A DNA stretch of 15,008 nucleotides. It comes from Nitrospinota bacterium. Lineage in GTDB: Bacteria; JADFOP01; DATKYB01. Made by a program: the position numbers and the translations under genes. Where the stretch lies: the NCBI GenBank assembly GCA_035528715.1, contig DATKYB010000027.1:1-15008 (forward strand). Reading direction: 5' to 3'. This document shows, piece after piece, positions 7,195 through 14,744 of the stretch; position 1 is the stretch's first letter; the number at the start of each line of letters is the position of its first letter. The notes beneath the pieces were generated by a model, which was not told the origin of the DNA, did not search any database, and saw only the letters and a program-made list of their open reading frames with translations.

Positions 7195-7932
7195 TTACAC
7201 CTTCTGCTCAATATGAACTGGCGACTTCAGCGTATCAGTAACTATAATGGGTCTACAATCTTTTAAAAAGAAATAAATCAATAGCAATATAGTAACAAAT
7301 ATCAGAATTGCTATAATCAAACAAAGATGTTTCCATATCCAAACTAATTTATATCTAAATGTTTTATTCTCATCTTTCAATTTATATTTATAACATGATC
7401 TTATTGCTAGAATAATTATGTTTGTTATTATTAATAATCCTGATGAAATAAAAAAAGTTTTGCTTAACCATGTGAAATCTAAAATTAAAAAAAATAAAAT
7501 TAAAAAGGATAAAATTATTACCAGTGTAAAAACAATAGAGAAATAATTTCTAGATAAACATCTTAAAGGACCACATTTAATTTTTCTCTCATAAGGCTTA
7601 ATTTTATTTTTTAAATCAACATTAAGTCTGTTTTTTAATTCATCTTCAAGGTTTTCTTTCCTGGCACGATATTCCTCAAGTCTGAATTGATAATTCCAGA
7701 GAAAAATAATGCCTATACAGGATATAAAACAGCTAATTAGGGTTAGCAGAATTGCTTGACTAAATTGACTTTCACACTTGTCATGAAGTCCAAGATATAA
7801 AGCTAGGGATATAATCGCAGCATTTGCAATTACTGTAAAATAGACAGTTTTCCATTGCTGTTCTTTGGTATAACGAATGTCATCAACTTTTATATTATAG
7901 AACAATCTTTGATCTTCTTCGTTATATCCCAT
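7195..7932 (-). CDS. Unidentified multi-pass membrane protein
   Basis: About 245 residues with no family I can name. Numbered from the ATG at 7932, hydrophobic segments lie near residues 31-50, 60-81, 130-150, 159-177 and 204-224, giving about five membrane spans. A charged, helix-prone stretch (about 83-128) separates the first pair from the rest. The N-terminal part (YNIKVDDIRYTKEQQWKTVY followed by an alanine-rich span) recalls small accessory membrane proteins in which a polar N-terminal helix precedes two spans and a cytoplasmic coil, such as SLATT-type proteins. That likeness is a guess. TTG (7944) and GTG (7941) are in frame but fall in the likely Shine-Dalgarno GGTGGGAG, so I prefer ATG 7932. 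Base composition is very AT-rich. It converges with the HTH-ATPase gene and is bracketed by 24-bp direct repeats. Confidence 0.7.
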   Translation of the reverse strand: MGYNEEDQRLFYNIKVDDIRYTKEQQWKTVYFTVIANAAIISLALYLGLHDKCESQFSQAILLTLISCFISCIGIIFLWNYQFRLEEYRARKENLEDELKNRLNVDLKNKIKPYERKIKCGPLRCLSRNYFSIVFTLVIILSFLILFFLILDFTWLSKTFFISSGLLIITNIIILAIRSCYKYKLKDENKTFRYKLVWIWKHLCLIIAILIFVTILLLIYFFLKDCRPIIVTDTLKSPVHIEQKV

Positions 7933-8007
7933 TTCTCCCACCAAGAAGAAAATATACGAATATCCTCAACTCAATATAAAAATATGTCAAGCCTTTATTG
8001 CCTATAG

Positions 8008-8031
8008 TTTATCAAATCAGTTGGCAAAAAT
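8008..8031. repeat. 24-bp direct repeat, copy beside the 5' end of the membrane protein gene
   Basis: Partner of 7150-7173 (22 of 24 identical, same orientation, starts 858 bp apart). It runs straight into a small inverted repeat (TTGGC/GCCAA) ahead of the dispersed repeat copy. Confidence 0.55.
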
Positions 8032-8062
8032 GGCTGGTTCGCCAACCAAGTAAGATTTCATC

Positions 8063-8243
8063 TTTTTAAATCCCCCCTTCTGCTTTTTAGGGATTTGACA
8101 AGCGAACGAGGAAAAGAGAAGCAGCTGTTTGAAGCCGAAGGCTGAGTTTGCTGCTTCGCCGAACGATTGCAGGAAAATCACGTTTAAAAAAGCAGGGGGG
8201 CACCCTTTTTTGGTTCGTTTCTTGGACAAGCAAGAAATGAACA
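8063..8243. repeat. Dispersed structured repeat, copy 1
   Basis: Related to about 9738-9928 in the same orientation. The best conserved core (8114-8157) is a nested hairpin: GAAGCAGC (8118-8125) pairs with GCTGCTTC (8150-8157), and inside it AGCC (8133-8136) pairs with GGCT (8140-8143). A second hairpin near the end pairs GTTCGTTTCTTG (8213-8224) with CAAGAAATGAAC (8231-8242) around a 6-base loop. No transposase is encoded, so it resembles a REP- or MITE-like element of a genome-wide family. Confidence 0.75.
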
Positions 8244-8245
8244 GG

Positions 8246-8300
8246 TTTTTTAAATCCCCCTTTTCGATTTTTTGGGGATGCGGCAAGTGAGAGGAAAAAA
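8246..8300. repeat. Partial second copy of the repeat's 5' end
   Basis: The segment from TTTTTTAAATCCCCC to GTGAGAGGAAAA resembles the beginning of copy 1 (8063-8114): both have AAATCCCC, a T-rich stretch, GGGGAT or GGGATTT, CAAG and GAGGAAAA in the same order and at nearly the same distances. The rest of the element is missing, so it is a truncated tandem copy. Confidence 0.5.
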
Positions 8301-8337
8301 TCGAGTCCTCATTTTTCAATTTCTATCTTCCCAACCA

Positions 8338-9351
8338 TCAAAACGGTATAGCCACCTGTGCCATGCCGATTACCATCAGGGATGACTCGTCCTCTATATG
8401 CGCGGCTCTATCCGGGATGCTTGAGTTGATATAATTACGCGGATTGACGACCCCGGGCACGTAGCTGAGCCAATGGAGCCCAGCGCTTAAAGAGAGAGTT
8501 CCGAATCCAATATCGAACTGGAGTTTTATATTCCCGGTTCCACGAACTGCCACCTCCTCATCAGAATCTGTTACATGGGAAGTAGCAAGTAACTCAGACG
8601 TAGACCAATCATAGGTCTCCTGAGAACCATCAAAATCGCTTCTGGCATGAACGACGGACAGCTCCGCATTCGCGACCAGACTTACCCTATCAGAAATTTG
8701 CCTGGTGAAATCCGCACCACCTGTGATGCCTAAATACATGGTCTCTGTATCCTCGCTCACAGATGTGGACGGGTAGTTTTTACCACCAAATTCTTGGGCT
8801 GAGATATCGATGTCCTGCTCAAAGAAAAACAGGGTCGGCCCAATATAGGGCGAGACGCTCCAGTTCAATCCAACCTTATGGTCGCCCTTTAAGACCAGGC
8901 TGAAGCCGTAATACCGAGCTTTGGAATTAATGCTCACTTCTGTATGATCAGGACCTCCAAAAGCTCGACTCGCATCAATCTGCATGAAACCAGTAACATT
9001 ACCAACGGGCATGATAGTAGAGCTCGACGTGCTCTTAGCACTGCTGTAAAAACCTGAGAGTTCCACCCGATTATTCCTGCCAAGGGAAAGGGGGCTTTTG
9101 AATCTCTTTCCAAATGTCAAACCAAAAATGGGCCCATGCGCCTCTCCGTCTTCTCTATGCTCTCCACCCGAGTAACCCCCCTCCCAATCATATCTCCCAC
9201 CGAAGTTGACGTCGGGCGCATTGATGTAAAATATACCCCCGAATGGTTCGATGAAAATCCCTCTTGCACCTTCTTCATCCGCAGCAAAAGAGGAAGAGCA
9301 AGCAACAAAAAAAACCAATATGATAATTCCCATCAAAATTCTTTTCACCAT
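8338..9351 (-). CDS. Outer-membrane beta-barrel protein
   Basis: A 337-residue secreted protein with an N-terminal signal peptide (basic MVKR, hydrophobic core, likely cut after SSSFA at residue 23). The mature part alternates polar and hydrophobic residues in Gly/aromatic-rich strands and ends in AQVAIPF; a C-terminal Phe is the usual signal for BAM-dependent barrel insertion. A Cys at residue 18 (VAC) looks a little like a lipobox but lacks the Leu, so cleavage by LepB is more likely. I cannot name the family; a porin-like or surface barrel is possible. The ATG at 9351 has a good Shine-Dalgarno (GGGAGGG, minus strand of 9356-9362). The gene looks distinctly richer in G+C than its neighbours and lies between copies of a dispersed repeat, which suggests acquisition from elsewhere. 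Confidence 0.8.
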   Translation of the reverse strand: MVKRILMGIIILVFFVACSSSFAADEEGARGIFIEPFGGIFYINAPDVNFGGRYDWEGGYSGGEHREDGEAHGPIFGLTFGKRFKSPLSLGRNNRVELSGFYSSAKSTSSSTIMPVGNVTGFMQIDASRAFGGPDHTEVSINSKARYYGFSLVLKGDHKVGLNWSVSPYIGPTLFFFEQDIDISAQEFGGKNYPSTSVSEDTETMYLGITGGADFTRQISDRVSLVANAELSVVHARSDFDGSQETYDWSTSELLATSHVTDSDEEVAVRGTGNIKLQFDIGFGTLSLSAGLHWLSYVPGVVNPRNYINSSIPDRAAHIEDESSLMVIGMAQVAIPF

Positions 9352-9521
9352 AAAACCCTCCCCCTATCTATTGTTATAAAATAAATGAATGAATAGAGAC
9401 AGATGTGGAGAAAGGTTTCTTTGGAAAAATTTTCTAACATGAACAATACGCTCTAACATCTTAACCCTCAATAGAGAAGGTTCATAGCTATTCAGAGATG
9501 TAAAAACAGGAAGATAGTCAA

Positions 9522-9671
9522 ATGAGATTATTAAAAGGAAGGGGAATCAAAGTTGGAAAACAAATCAATTCTTTGCTATCAAAGCAAAAATATGGTGTTA
9601 AATCTGATGAAAAGCTTTCTAAAAAACCCTCCTTCCAAAACAGACCTTCTCTATCAAAAAGAAAGGATTAA
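9522..9671 (+). CDS. Possible small basic protein (49 aa)
   Basis: An ATG at 9522 opens a 49-codon frame to TAA at 9669. CAGGAAG (9507-9513) lies 8 bases upstream, a good ribosome binding site. The product would be rich in Lys and Arg and ends in SLSKRKD, with no Cys and no hydrophobic segment. No family is recognised and no promoter is clear. A chance frame or the remnant of a lost gene is equally possible. Confidence 0.3.
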   Translation: MRLLKGRGIKVGKQINSLLSKQKYGVKSDEKLSKKPSFQNRPSLSKRKD

Positions 9672-9737
9672 GTCAATAAAATTCTGCAATTTTGATATTC
9701 CATTTTTTCCTTATATATTATATTGATTTATTTGCAA

Positions 9738-9928
9738 TTATAAGTTTTTGATTAGCCCCTTTAGGATTTTTCAGGTTGAAGGTGAGCGGAGAGAGAAAGA
9801 GAAGCAGCTGTCTGAAGCCGAAGGCTGAGTTTGCTGTTTCTCCGAAGCGGAGCGAAACTGAGACCGCCCGGAAAAATCGTAGGGGTGCCCTTTTTGGGTT
9901 CGTTTTTTGGGCAGGCAAAAAATGAACA
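9738..9928. repeat. Dispersed structured repeat, copy 2
   Basis: Matches copy 1 (8063-8243) best over 9797-9840 and 9880-9928. Both hairpins are kept: GAAGCAGC (9801-9808) with GCTGTTTC (9833-9840), and GTTCGTTTTTTG (9898-9909) with CAAAAAATGAAC (9916-9927). In the second hairpin a C-G pair of copy 1 is replaced by T-A, a compensatory change. The 5' part is more diverged and has an extra GC-rich piece after 9840. Confidence 0.72.
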
Positions 9929-10004
9929 AAGGTGACTGAAGAAGATTATAGCTGCAGAGCTCCAGAAGGAGCTGAAAGACTCTATCTTTTAATAGCCACA
10001 AGTT

Positions 10005-10901
10005 TCATATGTAAATTTTCATAAAATCTTCAGCACAAATAATATTATCAAAAATACCTCTTGCATCTTCTTCGATTTCCTGGATGTTTTTGTAGCGAGC
10101 ACTAAAATGAGTTAAAATCAATTTTTTCACATGAGCCTTGTTAGCTATCTGGGCTGCTTGCTTTGCAGTCATATGCTGATATTCCTTACTTTTTTCCTCT
10201 AATTGAGAAGAATAGGTAGCTTCACAAATCAATAAATCAGCATCCTGGGCCAATCTGTAACAGTTATTACAGATTAATGTATCATCTATTATTGTGATTT
10301 TCCTTCCTTTTTTCATATATGTAACATCTTCTGGCGTAATTTTTTTTCCTTCCCACTCAATGATTTTACCTTCTTTTAGCCTACCTAACAACGGGCCTTC
10401 CCCCATCCCAAACTTTTTTACCTTTTTCATGTCAATTTTTCTTTTATTCTTTTCTATGAAATTAAATCCCAGGGTTTCGATATCATGCTCCAAAGGCAAG
10501 GCTTCTAATAGGAAATCTTCATTTTCAAAAAACTTCCCTTCAGATACTTCCTTAATTTCTATATCCATACTTCTTTTAAAAACAAATCCCTTTCCCAGTA
10601 TTTCAAAATATTTTTTTGTCCCTTTTGGTCCATAAATTTGCAGAGTTTTATTATATTCAGAAGCATCTAAACTCTGCAATAAGCCTGGCAATCCATAAAC
10701 ATGGTCACCATGCCAATGGCTGATTAGGATCCTTGTTATTTTCGTTAACCTTATCTCTGTTATTTTCATCTGCCTCTGCGTACCTTCACCGCAATCTACT
10801 AAGATCCCTTCAGAGCCATAGCTAATAAAAACTGCACTAGGATTTCTATCTTTTGTAGGAAACATTGAAGCTGTTCCCAAAAAAACAATTTCCATAATCA
10901 T
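10005..10901 (-). CDS. rnz: Ribonuclease Z
   Basis: A 298-residue metallo-beta-lactamase-fold nuclease that trims the 3' ends of tRNA precursors. The di-zinc motif is His62-Trp-His64-Gly-Asp66-His67 (SHWHGDHVYGLPG). The start shows FLGTASMFPTKDRNPSA and the DCGEGTQRQ box (36-44). Later come the LEH histidine, the flexible-arm motif MGEGPLLGRLKEG that holds the tRNA elbow, HMTAKQAAQIA, and the final LILTHFSARY. This is the short bacterial/archaeal form of normal length. The first ATG (10901) has AGAGGA about 6 bases upstream and is preferred over the second ATG two codons later. It is divergent from the EF-G gene across a very AT-rich 211-base gap and appears to be a single-gene unit. Confidence 0.96.
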   Translation of the reverse strand: MIMEIVFLGTASMFPTKDRNPSAVFISYGSEGILVDCGEGTQRQMKITEIRLTKITRILISHWHGDHVYGLPGLLQSLDASEYNKTLQIYGPKGTKKYFEILGKGFVFKRSMDIEIKEVSEGKFFENEDFLLEALPLEHDIETLGFNFIEKNKRKIDMKKVKKFGMGEGPLLGRLKEGKIIEWEGKKITPEDVTYMKKGRKITIIDDTLICNNCYRLAQDADLLICEATYSSQLEEKSKEYQHMTAKQAAQIANKAHVKKLILTHFSARYKNIQEIEEDARGIFDNIICAEDFMKIYI

Positions 10902-11052
10902 TAAGTTCCTCTTTTGGCTTTATTTACTTTTTGCTTTGTTTTTTTCCCATATTTTAAATAATTAATCATTAAAATAAAATAAATAACAATTAAATAATTA
11001 AAAACGTACCCTTCTTTCTTTCCCAGCCGCTACCTTTAAGCCACAAATTTCA

Positions 11053-11081
11053 TTGAACTCTCATAAGTGATATGTTACATT
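11053..11081 (+). promoter_or_regulatory. Weak candidate promoter for the EF-G operon
   Basis: TTGAAC (11053-11058), a 17-base spacer and TACATT (11076-11081) match the sigma70 consensus at 4 of 6 bases each. It is the best-placed candidate in the AT-rich gap before the EF-G gene; another may be missed. Confidence 0.35.
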
Positions 11082-11112
11082 TATTTTTTTAAGTAAAAAA
11101 CCTCTGGTCCTT

Positions 11113-13152
11113 ATGAAAGAAAATAAAAAACTCAAAAAAATTCGTAATATCGGCATCATCTCCCATATAGACGCCGGGAAAACTACGGTTACTGAAAGAT
11201 TTCTCTTCTACACAGGCTATTCCCATAAAATCGGGGAGGTTCATGACGGCGATACGATTATGGACTGGATGGCACAGGAAAGAGAAAGAGGAATAACCAT
11301 CACTTCTGCAACCATCACTTGTGAATGGCGAAACCATATCATCAATATTATCGACACACCGGGCCATGTCGATTTTACGATAGAAGTAGAAAGGTCATTA
11401 AGGGTCTTAGATGGGGCAATTGCTATCTTTTCTGGGGTCGAAGGGGTTGAGCCCCAGTCAGAATCTGTATGGTATCAGGCAGACAGGTATAAAATCCCCA
11501 GAATCGCCTTTGTCAATAAAATGGATAGAATTGGGGCTGACTTTTTTAGGGTCTTAAAAGATATGGAAAAAAAACTGGGGGCTACTCCCCTGCCTGTAAA
11601 TATCCCTTTAGGCAAAGAGGAGGATTTTAGGGGCGTTATCGACCTGATCCAAATGAAGGGGATACTGTGGGAAGAAAAGGATTTGGGGATTACCTATTCA
11701 TCCATTGATATTCCTCCCTCATTAAAAGATGAAGCAAAAAGATACCGAAACGCTTTAATAGAATCAATAGTGGAAAGGGATGAAGAACTGTTAGAAAAAT
11801 ACTTCAGCGATCAGGAAATAGATGAAAATGACATAAAAAAGGCCATCAGGCAGTGCACGTTAAATTTAGATTTAGTCCCTGTTTTTTGTGGCTCAGGGCT
11901 AAAAAATAAAGGAATGCAACCTCTTCTGGATGCGATTGTAGATTACCTCCCTTCCCCTTTAGATATCCCAGCTATCGAAGGATTGAATCCAAAAACAGGA
12001 GAAAAAGAAAGGCGCTTTACTGGAACAGATCAGAGTTTCTCTGCCTTGGCTTTTAAGATAATGATGGACGAAGGCCGCAAGCTTACCTACCTAAGGGTAT
12101 ATTCCGGCAGCATTGATACGGGAACCTTTGTTTTTAATACAAACAAAAAAGAAGAAGAAAAGATTGCAAGATTATTCAGGATGTATGCCAACAAAAAAGA
12201 GAGGATAAATACAGCCCATTCAGGAGAAATTGTTGCAGCGAGCGGTCTAAAGAACACAGCAACCGGAGACACCCTTTGCGATAAATCTACTCCCATTATA
12301 TTCGAATCGATGATCATTCCTGAACCGGTAATATCTGTTGCTATTGAACCGAAGACCATCATTGATCAGAACAAACTCACCCATAATCTGGAAAAACTCA
12401 TACAAGAAGACCCTACGCTTAATGTGAAAACAGATGAGGAAACAGGGCAAACCGTAATCTCTGGGATGGGAGAATTACACTTAGACGTCGTTGTTAAAAG
12501 ACTCCGTAATGATTTTGGCGTAGAAACGAGGGTGGGAAAACCCCAGGTTGTTTATCGAGAATCGATAAGTAAACCTGTCACAATAGAAGGAAATTTTTCA
12601 AAAGAGATAGGAGGGAAATTTCAATCAGGCAAGGTATGGTTGAAATTCGAACCAAAGCCCAATGGAACAGGATTCGAATTTCAAAATGGTCTTAAAGAAG
12701 CTATTCTTCCCCCTAAGTTCATTTCTGCTGTTGAAGAGTCAATAAGAAATTCGTCTGAAAATGGTGCTCTTTCTGGTTATAAAGTGGTTGATACGAAAGT
12801 GACCCTTGAAAATGCCCTCTATGTGGAAGGAGAATCTACGGAAATGGCCTTTAGAATAGCATCTGCAATGGCTTTTCAAAAAGGGTGCAGAAAAGCAAAA
12901 CCATTTTTGCTCGAACCGGTGATGAGCACAGAAGTAACTGTGCCAAGAGAATTTGTTGGAGCAGTTATCGACGATATGAATACGCGAAATGGGAAAATAG
13001 AAGGAACTGTCTCTCATCCGAAGTTTCAGATAGTCAATGCCCTCGCCCCCCTTTCTCAAATGTTTGGATACTCGACAAGCCTCAGGTCTCTCACTCAAGG
13101 GAGGGGGACTTTTACAATGTCTTTTTCCAAATTTAATAAGGTTGAAAACTGA
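11113..13152 (+). CDS. fusA: Elongation factor G
   Basis: A 679-residue translocation GTPase, slightly shorter than a typical EF-G of about 690-700. GTPase motifs are intact: G1 SHIDAGKT (17-24), switch I Thr62 in ERGITIT, G3 DTPGHVDF (81-88) and G4 NKMD (135-138), with CGSGLKNKG as the G5 region. The EF-G domain III (GMGELHLDV), domain IV and domain V (ending [14 protein letters not shown]) are all present. It is not beside rpsL, rpsG or tuf, so it may be a second EF-G (fusA2-like, including recycling-type paralogues) rather than the str-operon copy; both kinds share these motifs. The ATG at 11113 lacks a clear Shine-Dalgarno but fits the family start ([16 protein letters not shown]). Its TGA overlaps the ATG of the next gene by one base. 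Confidence 0.95.
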   Translation: MKENKKLKKIRNIGIISHIDAGKTTVTERFLFYTGYSHKIGEVHDGDTIMDWMAQERERGITITSATITCEWRNHIINIIDTPGHVDFTIEVERSLRVLDGAIAIFSGVEGVEPQSESVWYQADRYKIPRIAFVNKMDRIGADFFRVLKDMEKKLGATPLPVNIPLGKEEDFRGVIDLIQMKGILWEEKDLGITYSSIDIPPSLKDEAKRYRNALIESIVERDEELLEKYFSDQEIDENDIKKAIRQCTLNLDLVPVFCGSGLKNKGMQPLLDAIVDYLPSPLDIPAIEGLNPKTGEKERRFTGTDQSFSALAFKIMMDEGRKLTYLRVYSGSIDTGTFVFNTNKKEEEKIARLFRMYANKKERINTAHSGEIVAASGLKNTATGDTLCDKSTPIIFESMIIPEPVISVAIEPKTIIDQNKLTHNLEKLIQEDPTLNVKTDEETGQTVISGMGELHLDVVVKRLRNDFGVETRVGKPQVVYRESISKPVTIEGNFSKEIGGKFQSGKVWLKFEPKPNGTGFEFQNGLKEAILPPKFISAVEESIRNSSENGALSGYKVVDTKVTLENALYVEGESTEMAFRIASAMAFQKGCRKAKPFLLEPVMSTEVTVPREFVGAVIDDMNTRNGKIEGTVSHPKFQIVNALAPLSQMFGYSTSLRSLTQGRGTFTMSFSKFNKVEN

Positions 13153-13328
13153 TGGATAAGAGAAAGATTGAAATATGTGGGAATTGTGTATATTATTTTC
13201 AGGAAAAGGCTCTTATGATGGGTGAAAAAAAGGAAATTGGTTTCTGTTATCTGAACGAAACAAAAAGACTAAGGGGAAAAGATGATGATCTCTGTGATAA
13301 ATACAGAGAGGGATCACGGTCAATCTAA
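13152..13328 (+). CDS. Small four-cysteine protein, coupled to EF-G
   Basis: A 58-residue frame begins at the ATG that shares its A with the EF-G stop (TGATG, 13150-13154), so translation is probably coupled by ribosome re-initiation. Cysteines are at 9, 12, 32 and 48 (ICGNC, GFCYL, DLCDKY), a C-x2-C-x19-C-x15-C arrangement that could bind zinc or an iron-sulfur cluster. The protein is otherwise charged and has no signal peptide or membrane segment. I do not recognise the family. The next gene follows 17 bases later in the same direction. Confidence 0.65.
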   Translation: MDKRKIEICGNCVYYFQEKALMMGEKKEIGFCYLNETKRLRGKDDDLCDKYREGSRSI

Positions 13329-13345
13329 AAAAATTTTTGTGAGTG

Positions 13346-13672
13346 ATGTATAGGAAACTTTTTATACTTATACTGATTCTGCTTTTTACTTATGCATCTG
13401 TCTTACCCGTATCAGGAAGAGAGAGACAAAAATTAGGAATCCTGACCGGATATGTGTCTGGAAAACTCCTCTTTACTGAGATACCGCTTTGGAATAAACC
13501 AGGAGGACTCAAAACAGGTGGAAAGGTTAAATATAAATTAAAAAGCGGCACCCCTGTAGAAATTGTGCATGAGCTTCGTGTTGATAATCAGATATGGTAT
13601 AAGATTAATACCTATGGGGTGAAAAAAGGTATGAGTGGATGGGTCCCATCTTTTGTTGTCCGGTCTCCTTAG
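13346..13672 (+). CDS. Secreted bacterial SH3-like domain protein
   Basis: About 108 residues with an N-terminal signal peptide (MYRK, then a hydrophobic stretch to about residue 21, probably cut near PVSG). The remaining 85 residues resemble a bacterial SH3 (SH3b) fold: an IPLWNKPGG segment, VKYKLKSGTPVEIVHEL, then NQIWYKI and a final GMSGWVPSFVV, the usual end of an SH3b repeat. Such domains often bind peptidoglycan or other envelope ligands in the periplasm. There is no catalytic domain. GTG at 13343 directly before ATG 13346 could also start it; neither has a strong Shine-Dalgarno. It shares the operon with the RlpA lipoprotein. Confidence 0.75.
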   Translation: MYRKLFILILILLFTYASVLPVSGRERQKLGILTGYVSGKLLFTEIPLWNKPGGLKTGGKVKYKLKSGTPVEIVHELRVDNQIWYKINTYGVKKGMSGWVPSFVVRSP

Positions 13673-13700
13673 AATATCCACTAATAAGGGAGGGAAAAAA

Positions 13701-13865
13701 ATGCCAAAATATGAATACAGATGCACAAAATGCAAGAAAAAATTCACATTGACTCTATCCATAAAAGAAAAAGGAGAGAAAAAAATCAAATGCCCAAAAT
13801 GCACCAGCAGTAAGGTAACTCAGCTCATCACTGGATTTTTTTCTCAGACCTCAAAAAAGAGCTAA
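13701..13865 (+). CDS. FmdB-type zinc ribbon protein
   Basis: A 54-residue protein matching the FmdB/CxxC regulatory family: [15 protein letters not shown] start, Cys8-x2-Cys11 and Cys31-Pro-Lys-Cys34 zinc knuckles, and a short Gly-Phe-Phe tail. The role of the family is poorly defined; the name comes from a gene next to a formamidase, and members occur beside many unrelated operons. AAGGGAGGG (13686-13694) gives a strong Shine-Dalgarno for ATG 13701. A longer frame opens upstream at 13635 but would overlap the SH3 gene and lose the family start. Confidence 0.85.
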   Translation: MPKYEYRCTKCKKKFTLTLSIKEKGEKKIKCPKCTSSKVTQLITGFFSQTSKKS

Positions 13866-13908
13866 CTATCTCTTAAAAGAATCTCTGTTTTTAAAAGGTA
13901 TACTTCAT

Positions 13909-14583
13909 TTGAATATTTTCAAAAGATATATTTTCTTTATCATACCCATTCTGCTCTTTCTTCTCTCTTCTTGCGCTCCATACAGGGAAAAAATTATCAT
14001 TCCTGTGGAAGGTGAAAAATTTGAAGAAACCGGGATTGCCTCCTGGTATGGGGAGGATTTCCATGGGAGAAAAACCGCAAATGGAGAAACCTACAATATG
14101 TATTCTGTATCTGCTGCTCATAAAACCCTCTCCTTTGGAACATTAGTTAATGTGAGAGATCTTGAGAATGGGAAGACACTCCTTGTGAGGATAAATGATA
14201 GGGGTCCCTTTATAAGGGGACGGATTATCGACCTTTCATACGGCGCTGCAAAAAAGTTAGATATGGTTGAAAAAGGAATTGCAAAGGTGAGGATTACAGT
14301 AGTAAAATGGGAAAGCCCAAAAACCAAAAAAAGAGGCATAAGCCGTGCGGGCTTAAATAACTATACCGTGCAGGTCGGCTCTTTTACAAAAAGAGAAAAT
14401 GCAATCAAATTGAAAAATCAGCTGGAGAAAAGTTTTAGAGATGTTTGCATTGTTGTTCACGATACAAACCAATATCGATTTTATAGGGTGAGGGTGGGTA
14501 TCAATTTAAGTAAAGAATCGGCTCTTCAATTAGTGAAAAGGTTCGAACTGGATAATTTTTCACCATTTGTAACTGCTGAGTAA
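13909..14583 (+). CDS. rlpA: RlpA septal ring lipoprotein, lytic transglycosylase with SPOR domain
   Basis: A 224-residue lipoprotein. The signal peptide ends in the lipobox LSSC with Cys22 as the lipidation site. The double-psi beta-barrel (about 41-132) reads [19 protein letters not shown], then AAHKTL and [17 protein letters not shown]. Glu60, His71 and Asp97 have the spacing (11 and 26 residues) of Glu120, His131 and Asp157, which I recall as important in Pseudomonas aeruginosa RlpA, so catalytic activity on peptidoglycan lacking stem peptides is likely. A SPOR domain follows (about 151-224, [14 protein letters not shown]), which binds denuded glycans at the division septum. The start is a TTG at 13909 with AAAAGG about 10 bases upstream; no ATG precedes the signal peptide. 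It is the last gene of the EF-G run, before a terminator. Confidence 0.93.
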   Translation: MNIFKRYIFFIIPILLFLLSSCAPYREKIIIPVEGEKFEETGIASWYGEDFHGRKTANGETYNMYSVSAAHKTLSFGTLVNVRDLENGKTLLVRINDRGPFIRGRIIDLSYGAAKKLDMVEKGIAKVRITVVKWESPKTKKRGISRAGLNNYTVQVGSFTKRENAIKLKNQLEKSFRDVCIVVHDTNQYRFYRVRVGINLSKESALQLVKRFELDNFSPFVTAE

Positions 14584-14623
14584 AAATAAAAAATATCTGC
14601 TTTTTCAGTAGATTGATCAGAGT

Positions 14624-14661
14624 AGAGAAGCCTTTTTAAAAAAGGCTTTCTCTTTTTATTT
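14624..14661 (+). terminator. Rho-independent terminator after rlpA
   Basis: AAGCCTTTTT (14628-14637) pairs with AAAAAGGCTT (14639-14648), extended by AGAG (14624-14627) with CTCT (14650-14653) around one bulged T. TTTTTATTTT follows. It closes the EF-G to rlpA run. Confidence 0.85.
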
Positions 14662-14689
14662 TGACGGTTTTAATTAATTAAATTATATT
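14661..14689 (+). promoter_or_regulatory. Promoter of the last gene
   Basis: TTGACG (14661-14666), a 17-base spacer and TATATT (14684-14689), each 5 of 6 to consensus, begin right at the end of the terminator. Transcription would start near 14696, leaving about 49 bases of leader. Confidence 0.65.
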
Positions 14690-14744
14690 TAGATAAAAGA
14701 GTCCAAATTATTTTTGAGAAGAGAAGGAAAAAGGGGGACAGTGA

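Larger units (their letters stand above)
7933..8337. other. Repeat-rich intergenic region
   Basis: Between the membrane protein and the barrel gene lie one 24-bp direct repeat (8008-8031), a full copy of a dispersed repeat (about 8063-8243) and the start of another copy (about 8246-8300). A minus-strand open frame crosses these repeats but only reads repeat DNA. A TTGACA occurs on the minus strand at 7999-7994, but no well-placed -10 follows it. Confidence 0.6.
9352..10004. other. Long intergenic region upstream of the barrel gene
   Basis: 653 bases without a firmly supported gene. 9352-9521 holds only the barrel gene's Shine-Dalgarno and AT-rich DNA with no clear promoter. 9522-9671 holds a small possible gene. 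About 9738-9928 is copy 2 of the dispersed repeat. Minus-strand open frames over 9718-10001 read through that repeat and share its translated sequence with the frame over copy 1, so I do not count them as genes. Confidence 0.6.

Noticed and set aside
7994-7999. TTGACA on the minus strand as a promoter for the membrane protein gene
   Set aside because: No acceptable -10 hexamer at 15-19 bases; the nearest candidate (GATATT) is about 20 bases away.
8017-8319. 100-codon minus-strand frame over the intergenic region
   Set aside because: It reads through the dispersed repeat; its translation resembles that of the frame over copy 2 (FGEAANSAFGF versus FGETANSAFGF) only because the DNA repeats. No signs of a start site or family.
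9718-10001. Two overlapping minus-strand frames (9718-9918 and 9771-10001)
   Set aside because: Both lie over repeat copy 2 in different frames, so neither is specifically favoured; same reasoning as for copy 1.
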